Assembly: GCA_034664005.1 (NCBI GenBank)
Contig: JAXDIL010000057.1
Location: forward strand, 1-16,246
DNA from: JACVRW01 sp034664005
GTDB lineage: Bacteria; Actinomycetota; Thermoleophilia; Solirubrobacterales; Thermoleophilaceae
Direction of reading: 5' to 3'
Length of the DNA: 16,246 bases
Part shown: positions 8,136-14,222 of the stretch, in pieces
Layout: each line of letters starts with the position of its first letter
How positions within the stretch are numbered: the first letter of the stretch is position 1
Program-made: the position numbers and the translations under genes
Notes under the pieces: generated by a model
Told to the model about the DNA's origin: nothing
Databases searched by the model: none
Seen by the model: the letters and a program-made list of their open reading frames with translations, nothing else

Positions 8136-8532
8136 TCGCGGAGGCATTCCGGTCAGCGGAGTCTCCGAGCTGGTGCTCGAGGTGCTCGACCTGGAGGCGG
8201 CCGAGGCGTTCTACGCCGGCGTCCTCGGGTTCCCGGTGGTGGACCGCTGGCCGGAGCGCGAGGCGGTCTGGGTGATGGCCGGCGACCGCACCCGGATCGG
8301 GCTGTGGCGGCCGCAGGTGGGGCGCGCCCGAGGACGCGGAGGCGTGCACGTCCACTACGCGATGAAGATCGCGGAAGCGGACTACGACGCCACCGTCGCG
8401 CGGCTCCGCGAGCAGGGGCAGGAGGTCGAGGAGATGGACTTCGAGGGCGCCGGCCGCGCCGTCTACGTGAACGACCCCGACGGCAACGTGGTCGAGTTCT
8501 GGACATGGGACGTCGCCGGACACGTCCGCTGA
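8128..8532 (+). CDS. VOC (glyoxalase/dioxygenase superfamily) protein
   Basis: The product has 134 residues and one VOC module. SELVLEVLDLEAAEAFYAGV is the first beta-alpha unit, GGVHVHYAMKIAEADYDATV starts the second, and NDPDGNVVEFW ends it with the conserved Glu. The position usually held by the first metal-binding His is Glu14 here, while a His (74 or 76) and the final Glu are kept, so metal binding may be altered. Members include glyoxalase I, fosfomycin enzymes, dioxygenases and many of unknown role; nothing singles out one of these. The ATG overlaps the permease stop by 8 bases, so translation is probably coupled to the transporter. A function linked to that transporter's substrate is only a guess. 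Confidence 0.82.
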   Translation: MSDRGGIPVSGVSELVLEVLDLEAAEAFYAGVLGFPVVDRWPEREAVWVMAGDRTRIGLWRPQVGRARGRGGVHVHYAMKIAEADYDATVARLREQGQEVEEMDFEGAGRAVYVNDPDGNVVEFWTWDVAGHVR

Positions 8533-8538
8533 GCCCCG

Positions 8539-8570
8539 CCCCTCCGCCGGGCAAACCCCCTCCGCCGGGC
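8539..8570 (+). repeat. 14-bp direct repeat, two copies
   Basis: CCCCTCCGCCGGGC occurs at 8539-8552 and again at 8557-8570, with four bases between (period 18). It lies just after the VOC stop codon. It may be untranslated spacer, or it may encode PPPG repeats if the peptidase started further upstream. No function is evident. Confidence 0.7.
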
Positions 8571-8576
8571 TCAGGT

Positions 8577-8615
8577 GGATGGCAAACGTTGCGGAATCCG
8601 CAACGTTTGTCATCC
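8577..8615. repeat. 39-bp near-perfect palindrome between VOC and peptidase genes
   Basis: The core arms are CAAACGTTGCGGA (8583-8595) and its exact reverse complement (8597-8609), separated by one base. Outside one mismatched pair, GGATG (8577-8581) and CATCC (8611-8615) extend the symmetry, so 18 of 19 positions pair. No T-run follows, so it does not look like a simple intrinsic terminator. It may be an operator, an RNA processing hairpin or one copy of a dispersed intergenic palindrome. The TTG proposed as the peptidase start (8607-8609) forms its last bases. Confidence 0.8.
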
Positions 8616-9536
8616 AGCTGGTCGATCGGGGGGCTGGCGGCCGTGCTCGCGCTGGCCGCGACGGGGGCGATCGCGCCGCCCGCGAGCGCGGCGACCGCGT
8701 CGGTGGACGGCAGCGTGCTGCGCGTCGCCGCCGCGCCCGGCGAGGCCAACGCGCTCTCAATCACCTCGGAATCGAGCACCTCCGTGCAGGTCGTCGACAG
8801 CGGCGCGCCCCTGAGCCCCGGCCCGGGCTGCGCGCCGCGCGACGCGGGGGTGACCTGTGCAACACCCGAGGACCCGACAATCGACATCTCGGCCGGCGAT
8901 CTCGACGACTCCGTCACGGTGCTGGCCCCGGTGCCCGCCTTTGTCGACGGCGGCGCGGGCGCTGACCTCATCGACGCGCGCAACGGCGTGAGCGACTCCG
9001 TCTGGTGCGGCGAGGGCCGCGACGCGGTCGCCGCCGAGGTGCTCGACTTTCTCGACACCGGCTGTGATCGCGTGGACTACGGGCCGCCCGGCGTGGTCGG
9101 CCGCGCACGGGCTCGAACCGGAGGCGGCCGCCTCGTGCGGGTCCCCGGCCAGACCTGGGCCAGGGTCGACCGCCGCATCCTGCCCGGCGTGCTCTATCTG
9201 ATCCGCGGCTACCGCGTCCGCATCGAGGAGGGCTACGGCACCGTGGGCCACACCCACTTCGGCGAGCACCCGCTCGGATTGGCCGTGGACATCCAGCCCG
9301 GCGCGGGCAGCACCTGGGCCGACGTCTCGCGGCTCGCCCGCTGGGCCGAGCCGCGCCAGAACCGGCCGCGCTTCCCGTTCCGCTGGGTGGGCTGGAACGG
9401 CGACGTCAACCACGGCCACCCCTCTGTATGCAAGCCACGCCGGGGCTGCTACCCGCACCTGCACCTGTCGTGGTCGCACTCGCCGGCGCTCCCGCGCCAC
9501 ATCGCGCGCACCGTCTGGGTCTTCGAGGTGCTCTGA
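8607..9536 (+). CDS. Secreted LAS-type metallopeptidase with RTX-like N-terminal domain
   Basis: From TTG 8607 the product has 309 residues. A signal peptide (IGGLAAVLALAATGAIAPPASA) ends near residue 28. Residues ~30-160 resemble the calcium-binding RTX-like region of actinobacterial secreted proteins, with FVDGGAGADLIDARNG, DSVWCGEGRDAV and two likely cysteine pairs. Residues ~190-309 hold the metal-binding pattern of LAS peptidases: H221 and D228 in GEHPLGLAVD (H-x6-D) and H284-L-H286 in YPHLHLSW. LAS enzymes (VanY, MepA and LytM relatives) cut peptidoglycan peptides outside the cell. The ExxWH glutamate of classical M15 enzymes is not seen, so the D,D-carboxypeptidase label is uncertain. 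The start is doubtful: ATG 8505 would add a positively charged leader and overlap the VOC gene by 28 bases, and GTG 8643 leaves almost no signal peptide. Confidence 0.75.
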   Translation: MSSSWSIGGLAAVLALAATGAIAPPASAATASVDGSVLRVAAAPGEANALSITSESSTSVQVVDSGAPLSPGPGCAPRDAGVTCATPEDPTIDISAGDLDDSVTVLAPVPAFVDGGAGADLIDARNGVSDSVWCGEGRDAVAAEVLDFLDTGCDRVDYGPPGVVGRARARTGGGRLVRVPGQTWARVDRRILPGVLYLIRGYRVRIEEGYGTVGHTHFGEHPLGLAVDIQPGAGSTWADVSRLARWAEPRQNRPRFPFRWVGWNGDVNHGHPSVCKPRRGCYPHLHLSWSHSPALPRHIARTVWVFEVL

Positions 9537-9559
9537 CCTGGGCCTTAGAGTTCGCGCCC

Positions 9560-10516
9560 GTGCCAGCCGGACGCACAGCAGCCGATCTCGCCGAGCGCCT
9601 GCTCGCGGGTGACAAGCGAGCGCTCGCTCGGGCGATCTCGCTGGTGGAGAACGACGAGCCCGAGGGCTGGGCGCTCGTCCGCGAGGTCTACCCGCACACC
9701 GGGAACGCGTCCGTGGTCGGCTTCACCGGCCCGCCGGGCGTCGGGAAGTCGACGCTGATCGGGCGGCTCGTGGAGCACGCGCGTGCGCGCGAGCGCGAGG
9801 TGGCCGTCCTGTCGATCGACCCGAGCTCGCCGTTCACCCACGGCGCGCTGCTCGGCGACCGCATCCGGCTGACGGACCATTTCCTCGACGCCGGCGTCTA
9901 CATCCGCTCCATGGCGAGCCGCGGCTCGCTGGGCGGTCTCTCGGAGGCGACCCTCCAGGCGGCGCTCCTGATGGACGCGAGCGGGAGGGACGACGTGTTC
10001 CTCGAGACCGTCGGAGTCGGGCAGGCCGAGGTGGACATCATCGACCACGCCGACACGGTCGTGCTCGTGCTGATGCCGGGCAGCGGCGACTCGATCCAGG
10101 CGCTGAAGGCGGGCGTGATGGAGATCCCCGACGTGATCGCGGTCAACAAGGCCGACCATCCACTCACCGACACGATGGTCCGCGAGATCCGCGGGGTGCT
10201 GTCGCTCGGCCCGCAGAAGGGCTGGCGCGTGCCGATCGTGAAGACAGAGGCGAGCCGCGGCGAGGGCGTCGACGAGCTGGCCGAGAAGATGGCCGAGCAC
10301 CGCGACTTCATCGCCTCCGAGGGCACGCTCGCCGAGCGCAGGCGCCGCAATCTCATGAACGAGGTGGTGGCGCTCGCGGCAGGCAGGCTGCGGCGGCGGC
10401 TCGAGGACCACGTGCGTGACGACCCCGAGGTACAGCGGTTGCTCGACGAGGTGGTCGAGCGCAAGCTCGATCCCGCCAGCGCCGCCGCGAAGCTGCTGGA
10501 GCGCGCGGGCGGCTAG
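9560..10516 (+). CDS. meaB: Methylmalonyl-CoA mutase-associated GTPase MeaB (ArgK family)
   Basis: The product has 318 residues, the normal family length, from GTG 9560. It shows Walker A GPPGVGKST (from residue 57), SIDPSSPFTHGALLGDRIRL, IRSMASRGSLGGLS, the switch segment FLETVGVGQAEVDI, VLMPGSGDSIQALKAGVMEI and the NKAD guanine motif (196-199), all highly characteristic. MeaB is a GTP-dependent chaperone that gates adenosylcobalamin loading and protects methylmalonyl-CoA mutase or a related mutase. No mutase gene lies in the window. Acyl-CoA dehydrogenase fragments near the right end are the only other acyl-CoA genes and may be unrelated. It follows the peptidase by 23 bases. Confidence 0.95.
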   Translation: MPAGRTAADLAERLLAGDKRALARAISLVENDEPEGWALVREVYPHTGNASVVGFTGPPGVGKSTLIGRLVEHARAREREVAVLSIDPSSPFTHGALLGDRIRLTDHFLDAGVYIRSMASRGSLGGLSEATLQAALLMDASGRDDVFLETVGVGQAEVDIIDHADTVVLVLMPGSGDSIQALKAGVMEIPDVIAVNKADHPLTDTMVREIRGVLSLGPQKGWRVPIVKTEASRGEGVDELAEKMAEHRDFIASEGTLAERRRRNLMNEVVALAAGRLRRRLEDHVRDDPEVQRLLDEVVERKLDPASAAAKLLERAGG

Positions 10517-10531
10517 CCCCACGGTTGTCCT

Positions 10532-10557
10532 GATTGGTTCCGCCGGCTTCGGGGTAT
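10532..10557 (+). promoter_or_regulatory. Candidate sigma-B-type (stress) promoter for the small basic protein
   Basis: GATT at 10532-10535 is followed after 16 bases by GGGTAT at 10552-10557. This fits the GNNT-N14-16-GGGTA(C/T) pattern described for Streptomyces sigma-B-type factors. A start near 10564 would leave a leader of about 26 bases holding the strong ribosome site at 10579. The motif is short, so a chance match is possible. Confidence 0.35.
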
Positions 10558-10578
10558 CGCTCTCGCCGCAGCCACAAT

Positions 10579-10585
10579 AGGAGGA
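10579..10585 (+). promoter_or_regulatory. Strong ribosome binding site
   Basis: AGGAGGA at 10579-10585 is a near-perfect Shine-Dalgarno sequence, with the AGGAGG core ending six bases before ATG 10591. It fixes that start. It stands out because almost every other gene here lacks a recognisable site, which suggests high-level expression of this gene. Confidence 0.85.
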
Positions 10586-10590
10586 ACTCA

Positions 10591-10875
10591 ATGGCACAGC
10601 AGACGAAGGCAGACAGGTCGGCGGCGGCGAAGAAGGCCGCTGCCACGAGAAAGCGGAACGAGCAGCGCGCCAAGTCGTCGACCGCCGGCTCCAAGGCCGC
10701 CGGGACGAGGCAGGGCCGCAACTCGAAGGACGCGCTCGGCAGCGCGAAGGACGCGCTCGGCGCGGCGGCCGGAGGCCTGCGCAGCGCTGGCGAGTCTGCC
10801 GGTCGCGCAGCGAAGGAGGCCGGCAAGGCGGCCGTCAGCCGCGCCGACGCCGCCCGCAAGGCAGGCAAGCGCTAG
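10591..10875 (+). CDS. Small Lys/Ala-rich basic protein, histone H1-like composition
   Basis: The product has 94 residues, dominated by Ala, Lys, Arg, Gly and Ser, with no hydrophobic core or signal peptide. The N-terminal part (KADRSAAAKKAAATRKRNEQ) is strongly basic; the middle has a six-residue repeat (KDALGSAKDALGAA) encoded by an 18-base DNA repeat; the C-terminus SRADAARKAGKR is basic again. The composition resembles histone H1-like tails of bacterial nucleoid proteins, and a disordered or helical nucleic-acid- or polyphosphate-binding protein is possible. I do not recognise a named family. It has its own ribosome site, a candidate stress promoter and a downstream hairpin, so it looks like a single-gene unit. 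The CHAD gene follows. Confidence 0.8.
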   Translation: MAQQTKADRSAAAKKAAATRKRNEQRAKSSTAGSKAAGTRQGRNSKDALGSAKDALGAAAGGLRSAGESAGRAAKEAGKAAVSRADAARKAGKR

Positions 10876-10914
10876 GGCGCCGGCACGCGCCCCTCGTTCT
10901 CCAAGCACGAGGGG
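10875..10914 (+). terminator. Candidate terminator or overlapping alternative hairpins
   Basis: CCCCTCGT (10890-10897) pairs with ACGAGGGG (10907-10914) around a 9-base loop, followed by TAATAG rather than a T-run. A second hairpin, GGGCGC (10875-10880) with GCGCCC (10887-10892), shares three C residues with the first, so the two cannot form together. The position, right at the stop codon of the basic-protein gene and before the CHAD gene, fits termination or attenuation. Confidence 0.45.
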
Positions 10915-10929
10915 TAATAGGCTGCTCCG

Positions 10930-11820
10930 GTGGGCGAGTCGCGCGCCTATCGGCTGAAGACGAGCGAGCCGCTGCCGGAGGGCGCTCGCCGTGTGGCGCG
11001 CGCGCGGATCGACCACGCGATCCAGGAGCTGCGCGGCAAGACGGCCAGCACGCCGGAGGACGCCGTCCACGAGGCGCGCAAGGACACGAAGAAGCTGCGC
11101 GCGCTCCTGCGGCTCATGCGCGGCGAGCTCGGGAAGGAGAGCTTCGCGCGCGAGAATGCCTGCTTCCGCGACGCGGCGCGCGAGCTCGCCGGGGCGCGCG
11201 ACACCGACGCGATGCTCGAGACGCTCGGCGCGCTCGACATCCCGGCGGGGCTCGGCTGGGAGCTGCGCAAGCGGATCCAGGCGGAGCGGTCGACGAACGG
11301 CGCGGGTGATCGCAGGGGCGCCGCGCGCGGCGCGGTCGCAATTCTGAAGGAGGCGCGGGGCCGCCTCGACGACTGGCCGCTCGAGCGGGAGGGCTTCGAG
11401 GCGCTGGAGGACGGTCTCGCGCGGACCTACGGGCGCGGCAGGCGCGACTTCCGCGCCGCCCGTGACGAGCCGACCGTCGAGACGCTCCACGAGTGGCGCA
11501 AGCGCGTGAAGGAGCTCTGGTACCAGCACACGCTGCTCCGGCCGCTGTGGCCGGTGGTGATGAGCGCGGTCGGCGACGAGGCGCATGCACTTGCCGACCG
11601 GCTCGGCGACGATCACGACCTCGCGGTGCTCGCCGACTGGGTCCGGGAGCGCGCCGCGGCGGGCTCCGGGTTCTTCGAGGCGGTCGAGCGCCGCCGGGCG
11701 GAGCTGCAGGCCGAGGCCTTCGAGCTCGGCGGCCGCGTGTACGCCGAGAAGCCCTCTGCCTACGTGCGCCGCCTGGGGCAGCTCTGGGACGCCCGCGCGG
11801 CATTAGTTAGGGCACCCTAA
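10930..11820 (+). CDS. CHAD domain protein
   Basis: The product has 296 residues from GTG 10930 and is all helical and highly charged. The conserved histidine pattern of CHAD domains appears twice, in DAVHEARKDTKKLRALLRLM and ETLHEWRKRVKELWYQHTLL, with a further LGDDHDLAVLADW. CHAD domains bind polyphosphate through basic residues on two four-helix bundles and are often fused to or next to CYTH triphosphate enzymes; no CYTH domain is present. Its neighbour is a very basic small protein, also a possible polyphosphate or DNA binder. No ribosome site is visible. The stop codon lies inside an inverted repeat that may serve the next gene. Confidence 0.9.
   Translation: MGESRAYRLKTSEPLPEGARRVARARIDHAIQELRGKTASTPEDAVHEARKDTKKLRALLRLMRGELGKESFARENACFRDAARELAGARDTDAMLETLGALDIPAGLGWELRKRIQAERSTNGAGDRRGAARGAVAILKEARGRLDDWPLEREGFEALEDGLARTYGRGRRDFRAARDEPTVETLHEWRKRVKELWYQHTLLRPLWPVVMSAVGDEAHALADRLGDDHDLAVLADWVRERAAAGSGFFEAVERRRAELQAEAFELGGRVYAEKPSAYVRRLGQLWDARAALVRAP
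11807..11820. promoter_or_regulatory. Inverted repeat TTAGGG-CA-CCCTAA, possible operator
   Basis: TTAGGG (11807-11812) and CCCTAA (11815-11820) form a perfect 6-base inverted repeat with a 2-base centre in an AT-rich patch of a very GC-rich region. TACTAT at 11821-11826 directly after it resembles a -10 element, and its start point would be close to the ATG at 11835. The repeat would then sit just upstream of the -10. No convincing -35 is seen. Confidence 0.45.
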
Positions 11821-11826
11821 TACTAT

Positions 11827-11843
11827 GCCGGGCGATGCCCGGC
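11827..11843 (+). promoter_or_regulatory. Hairpin enclosing the start codon of the three-domain gene
   Basis: GCCGGGC (11827-11833) pairs exactly with GCCCGGC (11837-11843) around the 3-base loop GAT. The ATG at 11835-11837 lies across the loop and the 3' arm, so a folded message would hide or present the start codon. This could regulate translation. In GC-rich DNA a 7-base stem can also arise by chance. Confidence 0.4.
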
Positions 11844-14222
11844 TCACACCAGCGACCAGCAGGCCTCGCCGAGGTCTGGGCGGCCCGCGCCTGGAACGTC
11901 TTCAACGAGGGACGGCCGTTCTCGGTCGTGTACCCCCTGCTTGTGCTGGTCGCCGCGGCGGCCGTCGGGCTGGCGCCTGAGGGTCGGCTGGGAGTTGCGC
12001 TGCTGGGCGCCGCCGCGAGTGCGCTGGTGCTCGTGCGCTTCCCGTTCGCCCTGCGCGGCCGCGCGCTGCTGTGGCTGGCCGCGCTGGTGGCCGTGCCTCT
12101 GCTCGAGCCCTGGCGCGCGCCCGCGCTGCTCGCCGGCGCGCTCGCGGGCTACGCGTTCTTCACGGTCGTCGTGTGGGGGTCGGTCTACTACCACCTGCGC
12201 ACGGGCGCGCCGTGGACGAACGGCCTCCGCTTCTGGCGGCTCGTGCTGACCAACTCGGACCCCACGAGCGGCAACGCGCTGGAGCAGATCCCGAAGCTCC
12301 TGATCGCGCTGAGCGCGGCGACCCTGCTGGCGGAGGCGCCCGGCGCGGACTCGATCGCACGCGTGACGGCCGCGCTGGCGCTCGCCGCCGCGCTCGGCTC
12401 GCTGGCGGCGCGCTCGTTCGCGAAGCGCCTGCCGCGCTACCCGGGCCAGCTCGCACCGTCCGGCCCGGGCGAGCGCGGCGCGCTCGCTAGGCGCGTGTAC
12501 GTGATCGTCGTGGACGGCTGCAACCGCGAGCGCCTGTGGCAGGCCGACGCGCCCGTGATGGAGCGGCTCGCACGCGAGGGCACGGAGTACCTGGGCGTCG
12601 AGCCGGCGTATCCGGCGCGGACCGTCGTCTGCTTCTCGTCGATGCTCACCGGCGCGACGCCGGCGGAGCACGGGATGCGCTCCAACTTCGCGCCGCGGCT
12701 CGGAGTTCGGCGCGAGTCGGTCTTCGACGTGCTCGAGCGCGAGGGGCGGAGCGGCCGGCTTGTCGGCATCGCCCACCTCCTCGACCCGTTCGGCGAGCAC
12801 GTGGTTCGGTCCGTGACCTCCGTGCAGCCGACCTCGGAGATCGACCACTCGCTCACCGCCGAGGCGCGCCGTGTGGTGGAGGAGGAGGACCCCGACCTGC
12901 TCGTGCTCCAGCTCCTCGCCGCGGATCAGCTCGGACACGTGCGCGGCGTGCGCAGCCCTGAGTACCTCGACCAGCTCGCCGACACCGACAGGCGCGTGGG
13001 CGACTTTCTCGCGTTCCTCGAAGAGCACGGCAGGCTCGACGGCGCCACGGTGATCCTCATGGCCGACCACGGGCAGGGCCGCGGCATCGGCGGCCACGGC
13101 CACCTGGACTGGGGCGAGCGGCCGGTGCCGTTCGTGGTCTGGGGCGCTGGAGCGGTGCCCGGCACGGTCTCACGCGAGCCGCGCTCGGTGCTGGAGCTTG
13201 CGGCGACGGTCGCGCGCCTGCTCGGCGTGCCGGCGCCGGAGGCCGCGCGCGGCCGCCCACTGGTGCCGGCGGAGGACGCGAAGGTCGAGCCGGCCCGGCC
13301 GCGCGTGGCGCCCGCGTCGCTCGGCGAGGCGTCCCGGCCGCGCAGCGAGCCCGCGTCGCCCGGCGAGGCCGCGGGGCGTTGCCTCGCGATCGTCGTGGCC
13401 CGTGACGAGGAGGCCGCCGTCGGCGGCGTGCTCGCGGGCCTTCCGGACGAGGCGTGTGGCATGCCCGTCGATGTGCTCGTCGTGGACGACGGCTCGCGCG
13501 ACGCCACGCCCGACATCGCGCGCGCTCAGGGCGCGCGCGTCCACTCGCGCGCGAGCTCGCGCGGTCTCGGCGCGGCACTCCGCACCGGCCTCCAGATCGC
13601 GCGCGACGAGGGCTACGCCGCCGCGGTCTACCTCGACGGCGACGGCGAGTACGACCCCGCCGAGTTCAGCCGGCTGCTCGAGCCGGTCGCGCGCGGGCGC
13701 GCCGACTACGTCCTCGGCTCCCGCTTCCCCGGCAGCCGCGACGGGATGAGCTGGCACCGGACGCTCGCCAACCGCGGCACGAGCGCCCTGCTCGGCACGC
13801 TGATGGAGACGATCACGAGCGACGGCCAGAGCGGCTACCGCGCCTTCTCCGCCCGGGCGCTCGCGACCGCGCGCATCGCGCACGACTACAACTACGCCCA
13901 GGTGCTCACGCTGTCGCTCTGGGGCGAGGGGATCGAGCCGGTGGAGGTCCCGATTGGCTACAGCCGCCGCGTGAGCGGGCGCTCGTTCGTTCGCTACCCC
14001 GAGTACCTCGCCCGCGTGGCACCAGCCGTCTGGCGCGAGTGGCGCGCCGCGCGCGCCTCGCGCAGGACGAGCGCGAGCACCGCCGCCCCGATCGCGCCGG
14101 CCAGCCAGAACGGCCAGCCGCCGCCCGGCACGAAGCGTGGGAGCAGGTCGGTGAGCGGGCCGAACGGCGCGTCGGGCCGGTCCGTGACGAGTGACCCGTC
14201 GCCCCAGCGCACGTCCGCGTAG
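11835..14222 (+). CDS. Three-part fusion: membrane domain, alkaline-phosphatase-like phosphodiesterase, GT2 glycosyltransferase
   Basis: The product has 795 residues. Residues ~30-205 hold four to six hydrophobic helices. Residues ~220-480 form an alkaline-phosphatase-superfamily (type I phosphodiesterase/nucleotide pyrophosphatase) domain: metal ligand D227 in VIVVDGCN, nucleophile T263 in PARTVVCFSS, D411-H412 in MADHGQG, and H421/H423 in GGHGHLDWG. Residues 488-513 are a linker of two 13-residue repeats (RPRxxPASxGEA). Residues ~515-735 form a DPM1-like GT2 domain with VVDDGSRD (551-556) and the DGD metal motif (601-603). Such GT2 enzymes load a sugar from a nucleotide donor onto polyprenyl phosphate. 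The last ~55 residues are low complexity and lie antisense to the convergent GT-C gene. The domains are clear; the combined role is not. The phosphodiesterase might release lipid-linked or glycerol-phosphate groups. Confidence 0.88.
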   Translation: MPGSHQRPAGLAEVWAARAWNVFNEGRPFSVVYPLLVLVAAAAVGLAPEGRLGVALLGAAASALVLVRFPFALRGRALLWLAALVAVPLLEPWRAPALLAGALAGYAFFTVVVWGSVYYHLRTGAPWTNGLRFWRLVLTNSDPTSGNALEQIPKLLIALSAATLLAEAPGADSIARVTAALALAAALGSLAARSFAKRLPRYPGQLAPSGPGERGALARRVYVIVVDGCNRERLWQADAPVMERLAREGTEYLGVEPAYPARTVVCFSSMLTGATPAEHGMRSNFAPRLGVRRESVFDVLEREGRSGRLVGIAHLLDPFGEHVVRSVTSVQPTSEIDHSLTAEARRVVEEEDPDLLVLQLLAADQLGHVRGVRSPEYLDQLADTDRRVGDFLAFLEEHGRLDGATVILMADHGQGRGIGGHGHLDWGERPVPFVVWGAGAVPGTVSREPRSVLELAATVARLLGVPAPEAARGRPLVPAEDAKVEPARPRVAPASLGEASRPRSEPASPGEAAGRCLAIVVARDEEAAVGGVLAGLPDEACGMPVDVLVVDDGSRDATPDIARAQGARVHSRASSRGLGAALRTGLQIARDEGYAAAVYLDGDGEYDPAEFSRLLEPVARGRADYVLGSRFPGSRDGMSWHRTLANRGTSALLGTLMETITSDGQSGYRAFSARALATARIAHDYNYAQVLTLSLWGEGIEPVEVPIGYSRRVSGRSFVRYPEYLARVAPAVWREWRAARASRRTSASTAAPIAPASQNGQPPPGTKRGSRSVSGPNGASGRSVTSDPSPQRTSA
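13294..13371 (+). repeat. Tandem 39-bp repeat in the interdomain linker
   Basis: Two adjacent imperfect 39-base units (13294-13332 and 13333-13371) encode the linker repeats RPRVAPASLGEAS and RPRSEPASPGEAA. They sit between the phosphodiesterase and glycosyltransferase domains, where a duplicated flexible linker would be tolerated and may vary in copy number between strains. Confidence 0.75.

Noticed and set aside
8128..8532. Fosfomycin or bleomycin resistance gene
   Set aside because: Only the general VOC fold is supported. The first metal ligand position is Glu rather than His, and no subfamily signature is visible.
8577..8615. Intrinsic terminator after the VOC gene
   Set aside because: No T-run follows, and the centre is one base, which is not a normal hairpin loop. 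It is kept as a palindrome of unknown role.
8577..8814. Small plus-strand and minus-strand proteins starting inside the palindrome
   Set aside because: Their starts come from the symmetric repeat itself, and the rest is out of frame with the peptidase. No ribosome site or domain supports them.
11803..11820. IdeR/DtxR iron box at the TTAGGG inverted repeat
   Set aside because: The half-site spacing (14 bases in total) does not match the 19-base IdeR/DtxR operator, and hand alignment gives poor agreement.
11844..13103. 419-codon minus-strand frame opposite the fusion gene
   Set aside because: Its composition is low-complexity Arg/His/Ala, and the plus strand carries clear catalytic motifs. 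It is a shadow.
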